A stretch of DNA of 64,000 nucleotides from Lumnitzera littorea. Lineage: Eukaryota; Streptophyta; Magnoliopsida; Myrtales; Combretaceae. Position numbers and translations under genes: made by a program. The DNA is taken from assembly GCA_024138015.1 (NCBI GenBank), contig JAMXBB010000004.1, forward strand, positions 7,386,398 to 7,450,397. Reading direction: 5' to 3'. The notes under the pieces were generated by a model. The model saw only the letters and a program-made list of their open reading frames with translations, was not told the origin of the DNA and did not search any database. This document shows, piece by piece, positions 49,182 through 61,889 of this stretch (position 1 is its first letter; each line of letters opens with the position of its first letter).

Positions 49182-52100
49182 TGTTACGTCCTGAAAAAAT
49201 GAAGTCGTAACAGTCCCACCGTGTGAATCATACTAAAATAAAAACTTTCCTCACAACTACTATCTTAAACTTAGTTCACATAAAGCGTACTCGACTCTAT
49301 CCCTTTAAAGCATTCAATTCGATATCTGTTTGATATAAACTTGTAAAGTAATCCTATGAAATAATTTGTAATAATAAATTTATCATTTAACCTTATAAAA
49401 AAAAGTAATAGTACATCTCATAGATACCTATCATTTCATATACAGACCAAAATATTGAAAACTACTAAACCCCTTAAGAAGTTTTGTGTAGTTTTTCTTA
49501 AAAGATAAAAAGTTAATACTAAGGGTAATAACCGGCCATTTTTTATTGTATCTCGTTCCCTATCCCGATTTACTATGGTTCTGATGTTAAGTAGGCACTT
49601 ATAAGCCATTTGGAACCTGCAAAACGAACTATAAAAGAATGAGTGACAACTTACTCAGTAAGTAGGGATGAAAACAGAAGTATGCATTCAGTACATCACA
49701 ACTGGAGTTTTCAATTAAGGTGGTTAGATGTAATGTATGTACAAGCAAATGTCATTGCACAACATTATCCAATTTGTCATAAGATCAAAAAAATTTCACC
49801 CACTCTAATCTGAGTTAAGGAGATTGACGTCACATACTCACAAATTGAAACCAAACCGGGGCTTGTGCAGTAGGAAATACCCTCTTCCCATAACCACTTT
49901 CAAACCATGGCCTCCAATCTTGCTATGACCTCTTCTCCTGTCACTTAGTTCGGCTAAGGGTAAGGAAATGATCATTTCAGCTGTCTTTGTCTAAGGGAAT
50001 CCATGTTTGTCCCGATAATCCTGGTCATTACCCCTAGTGAGTTACGATGCATATTAAATTAGATATTAAGCCAAATTTGAGTTAGTTCATCTTTTTAGGG
50101 TGATTAATTAAGCTCAAACAATTCAATAATAATATTCACAAAACAATCATATCATGGAGCTTAACTCCCATCACAGTAAATCAAAACCCAACCATAAGCA
50201 TTGTATATGTATAAACAGTTAACTACATTCACAAGCCAATATATACCAAAATCCCTAGATATTCTGAAATAATATCCCAAAATGCAGTAAAGCATTAATT
50301 TCACTTACTTTTCTTGGCGTTCACTTTGGAAAACTTATGTCGTCAATGGTCTGATCATTAGGAGGCCCTATATATACAAAACCTAAATTCAATTTTCGTA
50401 ATGGTTATGAATACATTAAAATCTTATCTAAAATAACTATATATATATATATATATATATAAAGTATATTATCATTTTTTATTATATAATAATATATAGT
50501 TTCATTATATCGATTGAGTTAAGTCATTAAGTATTAATAATATACACAATTATACTATTACGTATAATATGTCATTTCGATTGTATCAAAACGTACTTTT
50601 AGTCCTTTAAATTACGTTTCGATTACGGTAGAGTTATAATAGTACGTAAATCAGTAATATTGTAGAGATATAGATTATATTACCTAAGTTTATTCGATTT
50701 TAGTAAAAATAGTGTTGTTGGGCTCATACAAACTTAACAACACGTATTACAAGTCTTAATTCTAGAGATGGCTTTTAACAGGTAATTCGAGTTTTTAACA
50801 CAGTTATACGTATCTAATCAAATATTATCATACTATACGTAATTTATGTTATTAAACTATATTTACCTAATTTGTTAATATAACCTATAATATAAGTATT
50901 ATCTAATCCTAATACCTCTACGACGTATCTCGGTTTTTAAAATATTATTAAATATATTAAAAATATAATTTTTATCTAATCTGACCAGTACACAAATAAA
51001 TAGTTTTTATTCACCTATTTATCATATTTTAATTTATTATTACTAGAATTGGGTATTGGTTCGTTATTTAAGCTATTTTACTATGCAAATTCATAATACA
51101 TAGCTCGGGTTACCAAATAATTCCCCGAAAATTTCTATAAACTCCTAAAAATATGTGGAATTCAACTAGTACTTGATTTCAAGTTTTCGATCTATCGCTT
51201 ATATATTCATATTTACGATTTTACCTTTGAATTATCCTAAATTACCTAATTAATATCCTTTTTGCACCAAATTGATTTCGACCTATCCCAATATTATTAT
51301 TATTCACTAGAAATCTGTACATGTCTATTTCATCATTTAATTTCATAATTTCCTATTTATTTCACAATTTCGCCTATTTTCGAGCTATTTTTAGGCCGAA
51401 AAATACAATAAATATTAAAAATATTCAAATAAAAAATCTGGCTACATAGAAATTATCTATATATCATAAGTATCTTACACAAAAATTTTGAGCTAGAAAC
51501 TACATCATTTAGTATATTTATTTTAAATTTCAAATTTCGGATGAATAGTACATTTGTTAAGCAAGTACATTAAATACTCCTAATTTTGTAAAAATAAATT
51601 TACTGAATGAAAGTACATATAAAATAACCGAGGAATTAATTTTTTTACATTTTTCATAATTAATTTAATAATTTTTCAAAAATAGAGAAAAACAGGGCAG
51701 AAACTTAGAACCTGAGTTCATCGGAGCTCCAGCCACCATTGACTGAAGAGAGGTTATTGGTCGGCCTAGTCGGTGGTGGCTCTGCTAGGTGGCAGCAAGG
51801 CTCCACGTCAGGTCATCAAATGATTGGGGAATTAGCTAGGTTCGGTCCTTGCTCTGTTTTTTCCTTTTTTTTGTCAAATTTTCATAAATTTTTTCAAATT
51901 TTTCTTAAGTTTTCTTAGTTGCCAAAATGTTAAATTTGAGTCCTAGGATCATATTTATAGTAGTTTAGGTCGATTGAATTTTTTTTCTTAATTATTAAGT
52001 AATTTATTTTAATATTCTTCTCGAAAAACGCATAGTAAGAGGTGTCAATTTTTTATAAATTTGCTTTTGAAACAGTTGCTTATTCTTTTTAAGCTGCTCA

Positions 52101-52954
52101 ACATTTAATCTAATCATATTTCAAGTCATTTTTTATTTTTTTTATAATTTTTAGACAATATTTTATGATATTTTGGTATTTTATATTAGTGTTTAATGAT
52201 TTTTGTTAATATACGAGTATATATCCTATATATATCATACACGTAATGAGTAATTATATACGTATAATCATGTTTCTAGCATATCTTTTATTTTTAAGAT
52301 ACTTTTCCCTATTTAATTTTGCGATTCTATAGCTCATTATGCATAATTATATTATTTTAGGTTAATTTACGGGTATATTTATTATATATACCAAGTATAC
52401 TCATAAAAATACGTGTATACTCATATAGTATATCATGTTATATTATTTTATTTTATTGCCTAATTAATTTATTTCTAAATCTTTGTCGCATTTCGAACTT
52501 AATTTTAAGGATTTCGAGCAATTTTGGACTATATTAAATTATCATACTTCTAGGGGAAAAATTGGGATTTCGGGTAATTATTTTCAAAATCTTACTTCAC
52601 CGAGTTACTTTAACTTACTTTCTTATCTCAGTCATAAAGTTTGGGTTCAATCAAATAACTTTTCCCAAAAACTCTAAATTTATGTACGATTGCCCTAAAT
52701 TTAACTTTAAGGTCTCATATAAAATAAATTTTCAGTATTTTGATTATATTCTTAATATTCTTATTATATTATGGATTTTCAAACCTACGAGAACTCCTCA
52801 ATTAGGGTTATCATGTTTCTCGTAAGTTTTTAGCCTAATTGGTTTACTTTTCTCGATGTCTTAAAACAACTATTGACCTTAATCGTACAAGAACAGGACT
52901 TTATCCTAATACTCAGATGTTCATGTCTAAATTGCTGATTTTTAGGATATCACA
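49182..52954. mobile_element. 3.8-kb insertion with TG...CA inverted ends (long solo-LTR-like)
   Basis: It begins TGTTACGTCCTGAAAAA and ends as the reverse complement of TGTGATATCCTAAAAAT, so the tips are inverted repeats of ~17 bp with TG/CA termini. It is flanked by CTACG (49177-49181) and CTAGG (52955-52959), a plausible 5-bp target-site duplication with one change. The flanking sequence on both sides is of the same CTCGGCAAC-rich type, consistent with insertion. It is non-coding and AT-rich. Gypsy LTRs often start TGTAACACCC and end GGGTGTTACA, so I favour a long solo LTR, but a TIR DNA element is possible. A related start lies at 62614. Confidence 0.45.
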
Positions 52955-53199
52955 CTAGGCAACTCAACAAGTGGAGTTGCAGCTCGGTTGGAAGAAAAAC
53001 AACTCATATAACAAGTAAATTATGGACTTAAGCTCGGGAAAGCCGTTAGTAGCTTGGTTTGAAATTGCTGCAAGTTGATAAGAGGTGTAAGAGTAGCCAA
53101 AGCTCATATTGGTAGAGATGGTCACGTCTTGTAGAAATTGAATCCATAAGATAAGGTAAGAAGTTGAGAATGTATAGGCAGGTCCTTCACTGTTGTTGT

Positions 53200-54900
53200 A
53201 GATTGGTGATCTAAAGCTTGGGGACTGGTTCACTTGGAGTAGTTCGGCACTATTGAAATTTGTTGACGTGCAAAGTGACTCAACATCTTAGTGTTGTTTG
53301 GCACACTTCATAGATATGCAAGTTATTATGTTTGTTCCTCTTAGTAAGTTGGGGGTATTGTTACGAAGCTTGCATTTCTAGTAGCTTAGTGCTACTGTGT
53401 TCAAGTCGAGCTATTTTTGTCAGATTGTACTCAAGAAAGTTACTGTCATGATGCGTCTTCGGGATCGGACACAAAAAGGAGCACCACAACGAACGAACCA
53501 AAATAAACAGGAAAAAGGTTAGCAAAGTCTGGATAGCTATCGAATGAATATGATACACCACTCGATCCTACTCGACCAACAATCCGCCGAATGTAACACA
53601 CCAGTCTAAACTGAATGGTTACTCGCCACTACTTCTTACTAAAGGGAATAGATAAGAGTTAAATAATAACGAGGACACTAAGGTGGCTAAAAAAAAAAAA
53701 TTATGTATTGAAAGTTGGATGATTGTTTATGTACAAGGAAAGTAGATGTTTATATATTTACCCAGTAGGGTTATTTTACATGTATGAAAAGATAAAAAGG
53801 GTATTTTACAATTACGTTACATAATCATACTAAAAAGGACAAAGAATATCCAGTACGGAAAATAAAGAATTATTCTGAAATGTTGTGTCAGAAGGTACGT
53901 GTCACTTAATGGCTGTACGTTAAGAGTATGATATACAAGCAAAAGTAAGAAGTGCTGGGAGTCAGGGATCGACCTAATCTGGATCAAGTTAGGAGTCAAT
54001 TAACCTGGCAAAAAAGTTAATTATCTTGAGATCAGGCCTTAGTAGGTTAGGTCAGTAGCTCAACTCGGCTGGTTTGGAGCTGTCTTCTGGAATAGGACTT
54101 CGCTATTAGGCAGGAGTATATTAGATACACGTAAGGATCTAAGAGACAGGTTGGCAGGAGGTCAGATTGAGATAAGAGTCCCCATCTTAGCTATAGCTTA
54201 GAGCTAGTATTTTCCATATGAGCCATTTAAGTCCTCTAGCTTAGCTTCTTGTGATTGATCTAAGGGGTTGATTCCTATTATGTCAATGCAACTTAGCAAT
54301 CATTCATAGAGTCTTGACTTGACAAATATCATGTTAGTCAATGTGAAGTATGCATCTAGCATGGCAATCACTGGTCAAAACTGAATTAGCTTTAGTGAAT
54401 AAAATGAACTCCATGAAACTTTCATCGCTTTCCTGTAAATGAATAAAAGGAAAGCAAGTGTCCTTATCAAGGATCTGCACTATGAGGTTGAACTCGAACA
54501 GATCATTCTCCTTTATTTCATAATCCAAAATAGACACTTATGACTTTGACAATAACATTACCCCAACCTAAAGCATCCCAATGATGACTAATGATTAATT
54601 AGTTCATGAAGTCGTGGTGGTTACACTAAAAAATGGCAGTTATCAACCATATAATGACAATTGTGAATCATAAAAATGAAACCACAACTACTCAAACGTA
54701 TCCAGGAGCATAAGGAAGACAGTTATCAGCCATGAAAGTATGAAATGGCACATAAGGAAGACAATTATGAGCCATGAAAATGCGATTACATCTTTGCAAG
54801 AAATTTTCAGTACTTTTCTTTCCTTTCAATTTCATGCATCTCCCAAAGTTTGTTGTAACATGGTACGTTAACTTGAAAATATAGCCAAACAATAGAGGCC
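53200..54900. other. Interior of the LARD-like element, no gene
   Basis: No domain was recognised in either strand. A short diverged duplication, 'CATAAGGAAGACA.TTAT.AGCCATGAAA', occurs at ~54709 and ~54752. Confidence 0.4.
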
Positions 54901-54914
54901 AGAGCACCTAAGGA

Positions 54915-55110
54915 GACAAGAGTGCTTGCAGAGATGAAGGCCTAAGGAGGATGGAATGCTTGGAGAAGCAAAGGCCCGAAGAGGTAAAGGCCTAAAGAAG
55001 CAGATAAGCTTGAAGAGGTGAAGGCCTAAAGAAAACAATACGCTTGAAGAGGAAATGGTCTAAAAAGGCTAGAGCGCCTAAAGAAGCGGGGGCTTGAAAA
55101 GGCTAATGTA
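54915..55110. repeat. Minisatellite of ~33-36-bp units
   Basis: Imperfect tandem units of the type GAAGAGGTGAAGGCCTAAAG...GCTTGAA recur about five to six times. The left edge of the large inverted repeat (55053) falls inside this array. Confidence 0.65.
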
Positions 55111-58099
55111 CCTAAAAAGGTTGGATGAGCAAGTAGGTCATCCAAACTGAACACGACTTGTGCTAAGTAGATTCATAGAGTAGGCTGATTGGCTTCTAGT
55201 TCGTTAATATATAGGACTTCTAGTACCAGATGTCAGATTTGAATGTTTAACCTGTTACCATTTGATGGTTAAGGATTTTCAAGTTGCTCGTTGTTTATTT
55301 ATTAGACAAAACATTTGAGTTTAAACTAGCTTATCGTCTATAGTGTGTAGGACTTAAAGCTGTTAAAAATTGCTCGTTAGCAGATTACACTTGAGTGAGC
55401 TTAAAATGGGGGCATTTATGTAGCCCTCATTTGTTTTTTAGTTCTCTCACTCGTCTTCGAGGGACATAAATTAGTCAAAAAATTTTTTAACTCAAGATAG
55501 ATTTTACCAAGTCTCGAGCTTTCATAGATGTCACAAGCAATACACAAAAGTACTTGGTGTGAGTTGGAATTCGGTCGATGCTTAGTTTAGCTAGTGACTT
55601 CATGCACTTGATTTAAAGGGAACTCAGCGTGATTTGAAGTACATTCATGCACTTAGTTCAACTAGTGACTGGGTATATAGCTTAGGCTTTGTTTGGTGCG
55701 ACCTTTCCAATGCCCAAGTTAGTAAACGCAAATAAGGAAAGTAAAAGTAAGTGATCAAGAGTTATTTAATGTCTCTTATAGTGTTTCCTTCTAGTATCTA
55801 TGGGCGAGTGTTGTGTCTTAAGTAATAGTTATCGAAATAACTGTCGGGATACGTGGAAGCTTTTTGATTAGACACATTCCCTGAAATGTAAAGAGTGTAG
55901 ACAGTTATGTAATATAACTGTGCATGTGATAATTGTTCACACCATGAACTTAAATTAAAATTGGGATCGGATCTTTGTTACTCGGCAAGATGCTAAGAAT
56001 GTCGATTACTTGGCTTATCGATAGTTGAATGGACGAGTAAGTGAAGCTTTAACTATCAATGCTGGTTAGGTTGAGTGGACGAAAACTGATTATCAACATT
56101 TGCCCCCCAACTTTCATGTCCGAGAATTTAATAAAGGGAGGAACATATAATATACTAGAGGTTGAGTGAGAAGCATTTCCTCAGATGCCGAGCGATGTAG
56201 GAAGCAAGATGGATCGCATCCCAATCAAAAAGTCACAATCTTCAATTTTCCGCCTATTAAAGAGACCAAAAAGTAGGAGGTATGACCCCTATCACCTTGG
56301 TTATCATTGTGCTACAAGCTTAATAACTGTCAGAAACTTGTCAACTGTTAGATTTCTATCTCAAGACATGCATCAACAATTAGTGCAATTATCTAATCAA
56401 CGCATCAGTACCGTTAGAAACATATTTGCAGTTACGAGGATGAATTGTCCATATTTAAGGGACTATTCGAAATCAAAATAAATTTCTTCCAATTGCATTT
56501 ACAAACTTTCACTTGCTTTCCACATCTCATCTTCACTCTCAAATTCTTCGTTGATAGCTCAAAACAATTGATTAGATAATCCATTAAAAAAATAATAGTA
56601 AAATCAAAATCGAGAACAGCTCAAAATTGATTTAATATTTGGCTCAACACTTAGATTAGATAATCTATTCTATCTCAAATCTCTAATTTAATCTTATTAT
56701 ATTTACTATTATTTTGTGATTTATTGATATTCATTATATTTATATATTTGTAATTGAAAAAAACGATATTACATATAATTTGAATATTATGATCTTCATA
56801 CAAATGACTTTCAATATTTAACTTTAGAAGATAAAATAAAATAAAAAATAAAAAACTCGCAAGCCCCTTAGGCCACCAAACATGTAGATTTCATTATGTA
56901 TGGGTTTGGGAATAGAGGATCATAGGTTAAGCTTTTATTCTAAATTTTTATGACCTATACCTACGGGAAATGCTTTAACGATATTAACATCTCATGTATA
57001 CATTTTGATAAGTAATGGGTAAATATTGATGAAATCTTAGTATATTATCATTAATAAATATCAAAATATTTTTTTTACTCACTCATGACTCATTAAAATA
57101 AATAATATATTAATACCAGTAAATCTTCTCACCATACCTTCATGATTATGTATGGAAAATTGATCTTTACTTTAAGCACCATATAAATGCTCACCTCCAG
57201 TGTCTAGTATCACATCATCCACATATTATTAAACTTAGCACATTTCAAAAGTAAAGTCTGATATTGCTAAAAAAAATTGGGTCGTTTTATAGTAGATAAC
57301 CTTTCCTTTGTTAATTAATAACTAGAATGAGGTGTGGAGTAGTGCATGCAGGATTACATTAAATCAAATGTGATCATTGGATCTAACCCCTCTCTCTTTA
57401 TGCGAGTATTGGACCTACTTCCATCTTGTTGGTGATAACTTCATTGCAATGCTTTTTATCTATTGACAATGTTTTAACGTCTAAAACATAAGAAAAACAC
57501 CATGGACAAAACTGTACGTAAATAGTAATGAAAAGAAAGTGAAATTCTCTCCCACCATCTCAAAAATCAACTACCATTGTATAGTCCTCCAAAATTATCT
57601 CAGTTATTCTTTTACTCACTTTCTCATCAATAACCATAATTGCATATTTATAATATTATTAAACCAAAGCCTAGTGACTAGCAGATGAGTCATTAACATT
57701 TTTAAAAATATAATTTGTAATTTTTACTTGGCATTGAAATTTTCCACTCCAAAAAATGCTATTGGATCCATTCTTCAACCAAATGTAATTACGACCACTT
57801 TTAATGGTGTCGTGTTTTTAAAAGTATAACAATTAGCCAACAGACGTCCAAAATTGTCTTTTTACTATCATGAGTTATAAGATAGTCGAATATTAACTGT
57901 GATTCCTTCGACATGAAAAATTTTCTCCTTTTGTGTTAGTAAATTTATCCACTTTTGATACTATAAAATAGTATTTGGTTGTACAATTTTTATGATACTA
58001 AACTGAATAAAAAATTTTGTTACATGTTTGGTTTACAACCTTACTTACTCAATAACTAAATAAAAATTTGAAATTTTATCTCATCTATACTATGGTGAA
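55053..58099 (+). repeat. Left arm (3047 bp) of a very large inverted repeat
   Basis: Reverse complement of 58253-61299, with coordinates mirroring exactly (sum 116352) at every point checked: the arm ends, the 98-codon frame at 56185-56481 and its mirror at 59871-60167, and several unique 60-bp blocks. I saw no mismatch. It contains the second copy of the 475-bp repeat (55234-55704), a 98-codon open frame with no family, and the ~57235-57680 dispersed repeat. Non-coding. Confidence 0.95.
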
Positions 58100-58252
58100 A
58101 AAATAAAATTCATTAAGCAAAAACAAAAAATATTTTTCATTCTAAAAAATACTCTTTCGTGTTACAATATTAAGTTAATTAATATTATTTTTATTAAATA
58201 TTATAAAAAAAATGTAAAATATATTTTGTTTTTATTTAATGAATTATTATAG
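58100..58252. repeat. Spacer of the inverted repeat (153 bp), itself imperfectly palindromic
   Basis: The spacer continues the inverted pairing imperfectly: AAATTCATTAAGCAAAAAC on the left against AATTCATTAAATAAAAAC from the right. True symmetry therefore extends towards ~58176 but with substitutions and indels, unlike the flawless arms. Confidence 0.7.
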
Positions 58253-61200
58253 TTCACCATAGTATAGATGAGATAAAATTTCAAATTTTTATTTAGTTAT
58301 TGAGTAAGTAAGGTTGTAAACCAAACATGTAACAAAATTTTTTATTCAGTTTAGTATCATAAAAATTGTACAACCAAATACTATTTTATAGTATCAAAAG
58401 TGGATAAATTTACTAACACAAAAGGAGAAAATTTTTCATGTCGAAGGAATCACAGTTAATATTCGACTATCTTATAACTCATGATAGTAAAAAGACAATT
58501 TTGGACGTCTGTTGGCTAATTGTTATACTTTTAAAAACACGACACCATTAAAAGTGGTCGTAATTACATTTGGTTGAAGAATGGATCCAATAGCATTTTT
58601 TGGAGTGGAAAATTTCAATGCCAAGTAAAAATTACAAATTATATTTTTAAAAATGTTAATGACTCATCTGCTAGTCACTAGGCTTTGGTTTAATAATATT
58701 ATAAATATGCAATTATGGTTATTGATGAGAAAGTGAGTAAAAGAATAACTGAGATAATTTTGGAGGACTATACAATGGTAGTTGATTTTTGAGATGGTGG
58801 GAGAGAATTTCACTTTCTTTTCATTACTATTTACGTACAGTTTTGTCCATGGTGTTTTTCTTATGTTTTAGACGTTAAAACATTGTCAATAGATAAAAAG
58901 CATTGCAATGAAGTTATCACCAACAAGATGGAAGTAGGTCCAATACTCGCATAAAGAGAGAGGGGTTAGATCCAATGATCACATTTGATTTAATGTAATC
59001 CTGCATGCACTACTCCACACCTCATTCTAGTTATTAATTAACAAAGGAAAGGTTATCTACTATAAAACGACCCAATTTTTTTTAGCAATATCAGACTTTA
59101 CTTTTGAAATGTGCTAAGTTTAATAATATGTGGATGATGTGATACTAGACACTGGAGGTGAGCATTTATATGGTGCTTAAAGTAAAGATCAATTTTCCAT
59201 ACATAATCATGAAGGTATGGTGAGAAGATTTACTGGTATTAATATATTATTTATTTTAATGAGTCATGAGTGAGTAAAAAAAATATTTTGATATTTATTA
59301 ATGATAATATACTAAGATTTCATCAATATTTACCCATTACTTATCAAAATGTATACATGAGATGTTAATATCGTTAAAGCATTTCCCGTAGGTATAGGTC
59401 ATAAAAATTTAGAATAAAAGCTTAACCTATGATCCTCTATTCCCAAACCCATACATAATGAAATCTACATGTTTGGTGGCCTAAGGGGCTTGCGAGTTTT
59501 TTATTTTTTATTTTATTTTATCTTCTAAAGTTAAATATTGAAAGTCATTTGTATGAAGATCATAATATTCAAATTATATGTAATATCGTTTTTTTCAATT
59601 ACAAATATATAAATATAATGAATATCAATAAATCACAAAATAATAGTAAATATAATAAGATTAAATTAGAGATTTGAGATAGAATAGATTATCTAATCTA
59701 AGTGTTGAGCCAAATATTAAATCAATTTTGAGCTGTTCTCGATTTTGATTTTACTATTATTTTTTTAATGGATTATCTAATCAATTGTTTTGAGCTATCA
59801 ACGAAGAATTTGAGAGTGAAGATGAGATGTGGAAAGCAAGTGAAAGTTTGTAAATGCAATTGGAAGAAATTTATTTTGATTTCGAATAGTCCCTTAAATA
59901 TGGACAATTCATCCTCGTAACTGCAAATATGTTTCTAACGGTACTGATGCGTTGATTAGATAATTGCACTAATTGTTGATGCATGTCTTGAGATAGAAAT
60001 CTAACAGTTGACAAGTTTCTGACAGTTATTAAGCTTGTAGCACAATGATAACCAAGGTGATAGGGGTCATACCTCCTACTTTTTGGTCTCTTTAATAGGC
60101 GGAAAATTGAAGATTGTGACTTTTTGATTGGGATGCGATCCATCTTGCTTCCTACATCGCTCGGCATCTGAGGAAATGCTTCTCACTCAACCTCTAGTAT
60201 ATTATATGTTCCTCCCTTTATTAAATTCTCGGACATGAAAGTTGGGGGGCAAATGTTGATAATCAGTTTTCGTCCACTCAACCTAACCAGCATTGATAGT
60301 TAAAGCTTCACTTACTCGTCCATTCAACTATCGATAAGCCAAGTAATCGACATTCTTAGCATCTTGCCGAGTAACAAAGATCCGATCCCAATTTTAATTT
60401 AAGTTCATGGTGTGAACAATTATCACATGCACAGTTATATTACATAACTGTCTACACTCTTTACATTTCAGGGAATGTGTCTAATCAAAAAGCTTCCACG
60501 TATCCCGACAGTTATTTCGATAACTATTACTTAAGACACAACACTCGCCCATAGATACTAGAAGGAAACACTATAAGAGACATTAAATAACTCTTGATCA
60601 CTTACTTTTACTTTCCTTATTTGCGTTTACTAACTTGGGCATTGGAAAGGTCGCACCAAACAAAGCCTAAGCTATATACCCAGTCACTAGTTGAACTAAG
60701 TGCATGAATGTACTTCAAATCACGCTGAGTTCCCTTTAAATCAAGTGCATGAAGTCACTAGCTAAACTAAGCATCGACCGAATTCCAACTCACACCAAGT
60801 ACTTTTGTGTATTGCTTGTGACATCTATGAAAGCTCGAGACTTGGTAAAATCTATCTTGAGTTAAAAAATTTTTTGACTAATTTATGTCCCTCGAAGACG
60901 AGTGAGAGAACTAAAAAACAAATGAGGGCTACATAAATGCCCCCATTTTAAGCTCACTCAAGTGTAATCTGCTAACGAGCAATTTTTAACAGCTTTAAGT
61001 CCTACACACTATAGACGATAAGCTAGTTTAAACTCAAATGTTTTGTCTAATAAATAAACAACGAGCAACTTGAAAATCCTTAACCATCAAATGGTAACAG
61101 GTTAAACATTCAAATCTGACATCTGGTACTAGAAGTCCTATATATTAACGAACTAGAAGCCAATCAGCCTACTCTATGAATCTACTTAGCACAAGTCGTG

Positions 61201-61299
61201 TTCAGTTTGGATGACCTACTTGCTCATCCAACCTTTTTAGGTACATTAGCCTTTTCAAGCCCCCGCTTCTTTAGGCGCTCTAGCCTTTTTAGACCATTT
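58253..61299 (-). repeat. Right arm (3047 bp) of the inverted repeat, ending at an N
   Basis: Exact mirror of 55053-58099. It terminates one base before the single N at 61300, then a 39-A homopolymer and unrelated sequence. The coincidence of arm end, N and homopolymer suggests a sequence gap or misjoin here. Confidence 0.95.
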
Positions 61300-61300
61300 N

Positions 61301-61339
<39 letters not shown>
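61300..61339. other. Ambiguous base (N) plus 39-A homopolymer: likely assembly junction
   Basis: The only N in the window, followed by A at 61301-61339. No poly(A)-bearing retroelement end could be recognised to the left on the plus strand, since that sequence is the mirrored arm. Confidence 0.8.
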
Positions 61340-61341
<2 letters not shown>

Positions 61342-61889
61342 GTTAGATTGTATAGAATTTTAGTTAATTTTATAATATAAATAATTAATATTTTAATATA
61401 GTTTTTGTATTCAATATTGGGTAAATTAAACATGATATAATAAACTTATATTATCTAATCCTTTTTATACTTGTCTTGTTTATTTTTCTTTATCATATCT
61501 AATCCAATCATTTCAATTAAACGCTACCTAAAAGAACTAACATTCTTCACTTTGTGTATTGTGGAATATATGTGATAATGAGATAATGTCTCATCTTTAT
61601 TTCCCTTTCCTTAATTCATATTATTAACCTCATAAAATCTATTTCATCATTTGCACCAAACATATTTCTTCTATCAGAGATAAAAGCCCCTTTATTCCTA
61701 AAGCCTTAAATATATAAACATGTATACCTAAACTTTAACCATAGATCAACAAGTAACAATATGTTGTTAGCTTTTTCCTAACAAGGTATTCCTATATTTA
61801 TTGTTGAATAATATGATATATAGAGTACAATGATGAGAACACCATTTATCTCATAAGATTTATGGATATTGTTGACAACAGTCATAAAA

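Larger units (their letters stand above)
47479..55704. mobile_element. LTR-type, mostly non-coding (LARD-like) element bounded by ~475-bp direct repeats
   Basis: 47479-47960 and 55234-55704 are direct repeats, roughly 85 percent identical by eye, both beginning CAGATTTGA.TGTTTAACC and ending GGCTTTGTTTGGTG.G.CCT. The interior (48000-49180 and 52955-55230) is rich in repeated CTCGGCAAC-like words and has no recognisable gag or pol. One open frame (48737-49120, 127 codons) has no family. The interior is split by the 49182-52954 insertion. A third copy of the repeat, inverted, lies at 60648-61118 in the palindrome arm. This is most simply a large non-autonomous LTR element, although the boundaries may instead be an older dispersed repeat. 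Confidence 0.5.

Noticed and set aside
49530..49620. Possible 5S rRNA-like segment (TATCCCGATTTACTATGG... in an LTR-like context, as in Cassandra elements)
   Set aside because: The internal control boxes of 5S rRNA are not present; resemblance is limited to a few words.
61198..61433. Open frames across the N and poly(A)
   Set aside because: Lysine/phenylalanine homopolymers produced by the 39-A run; not coding.
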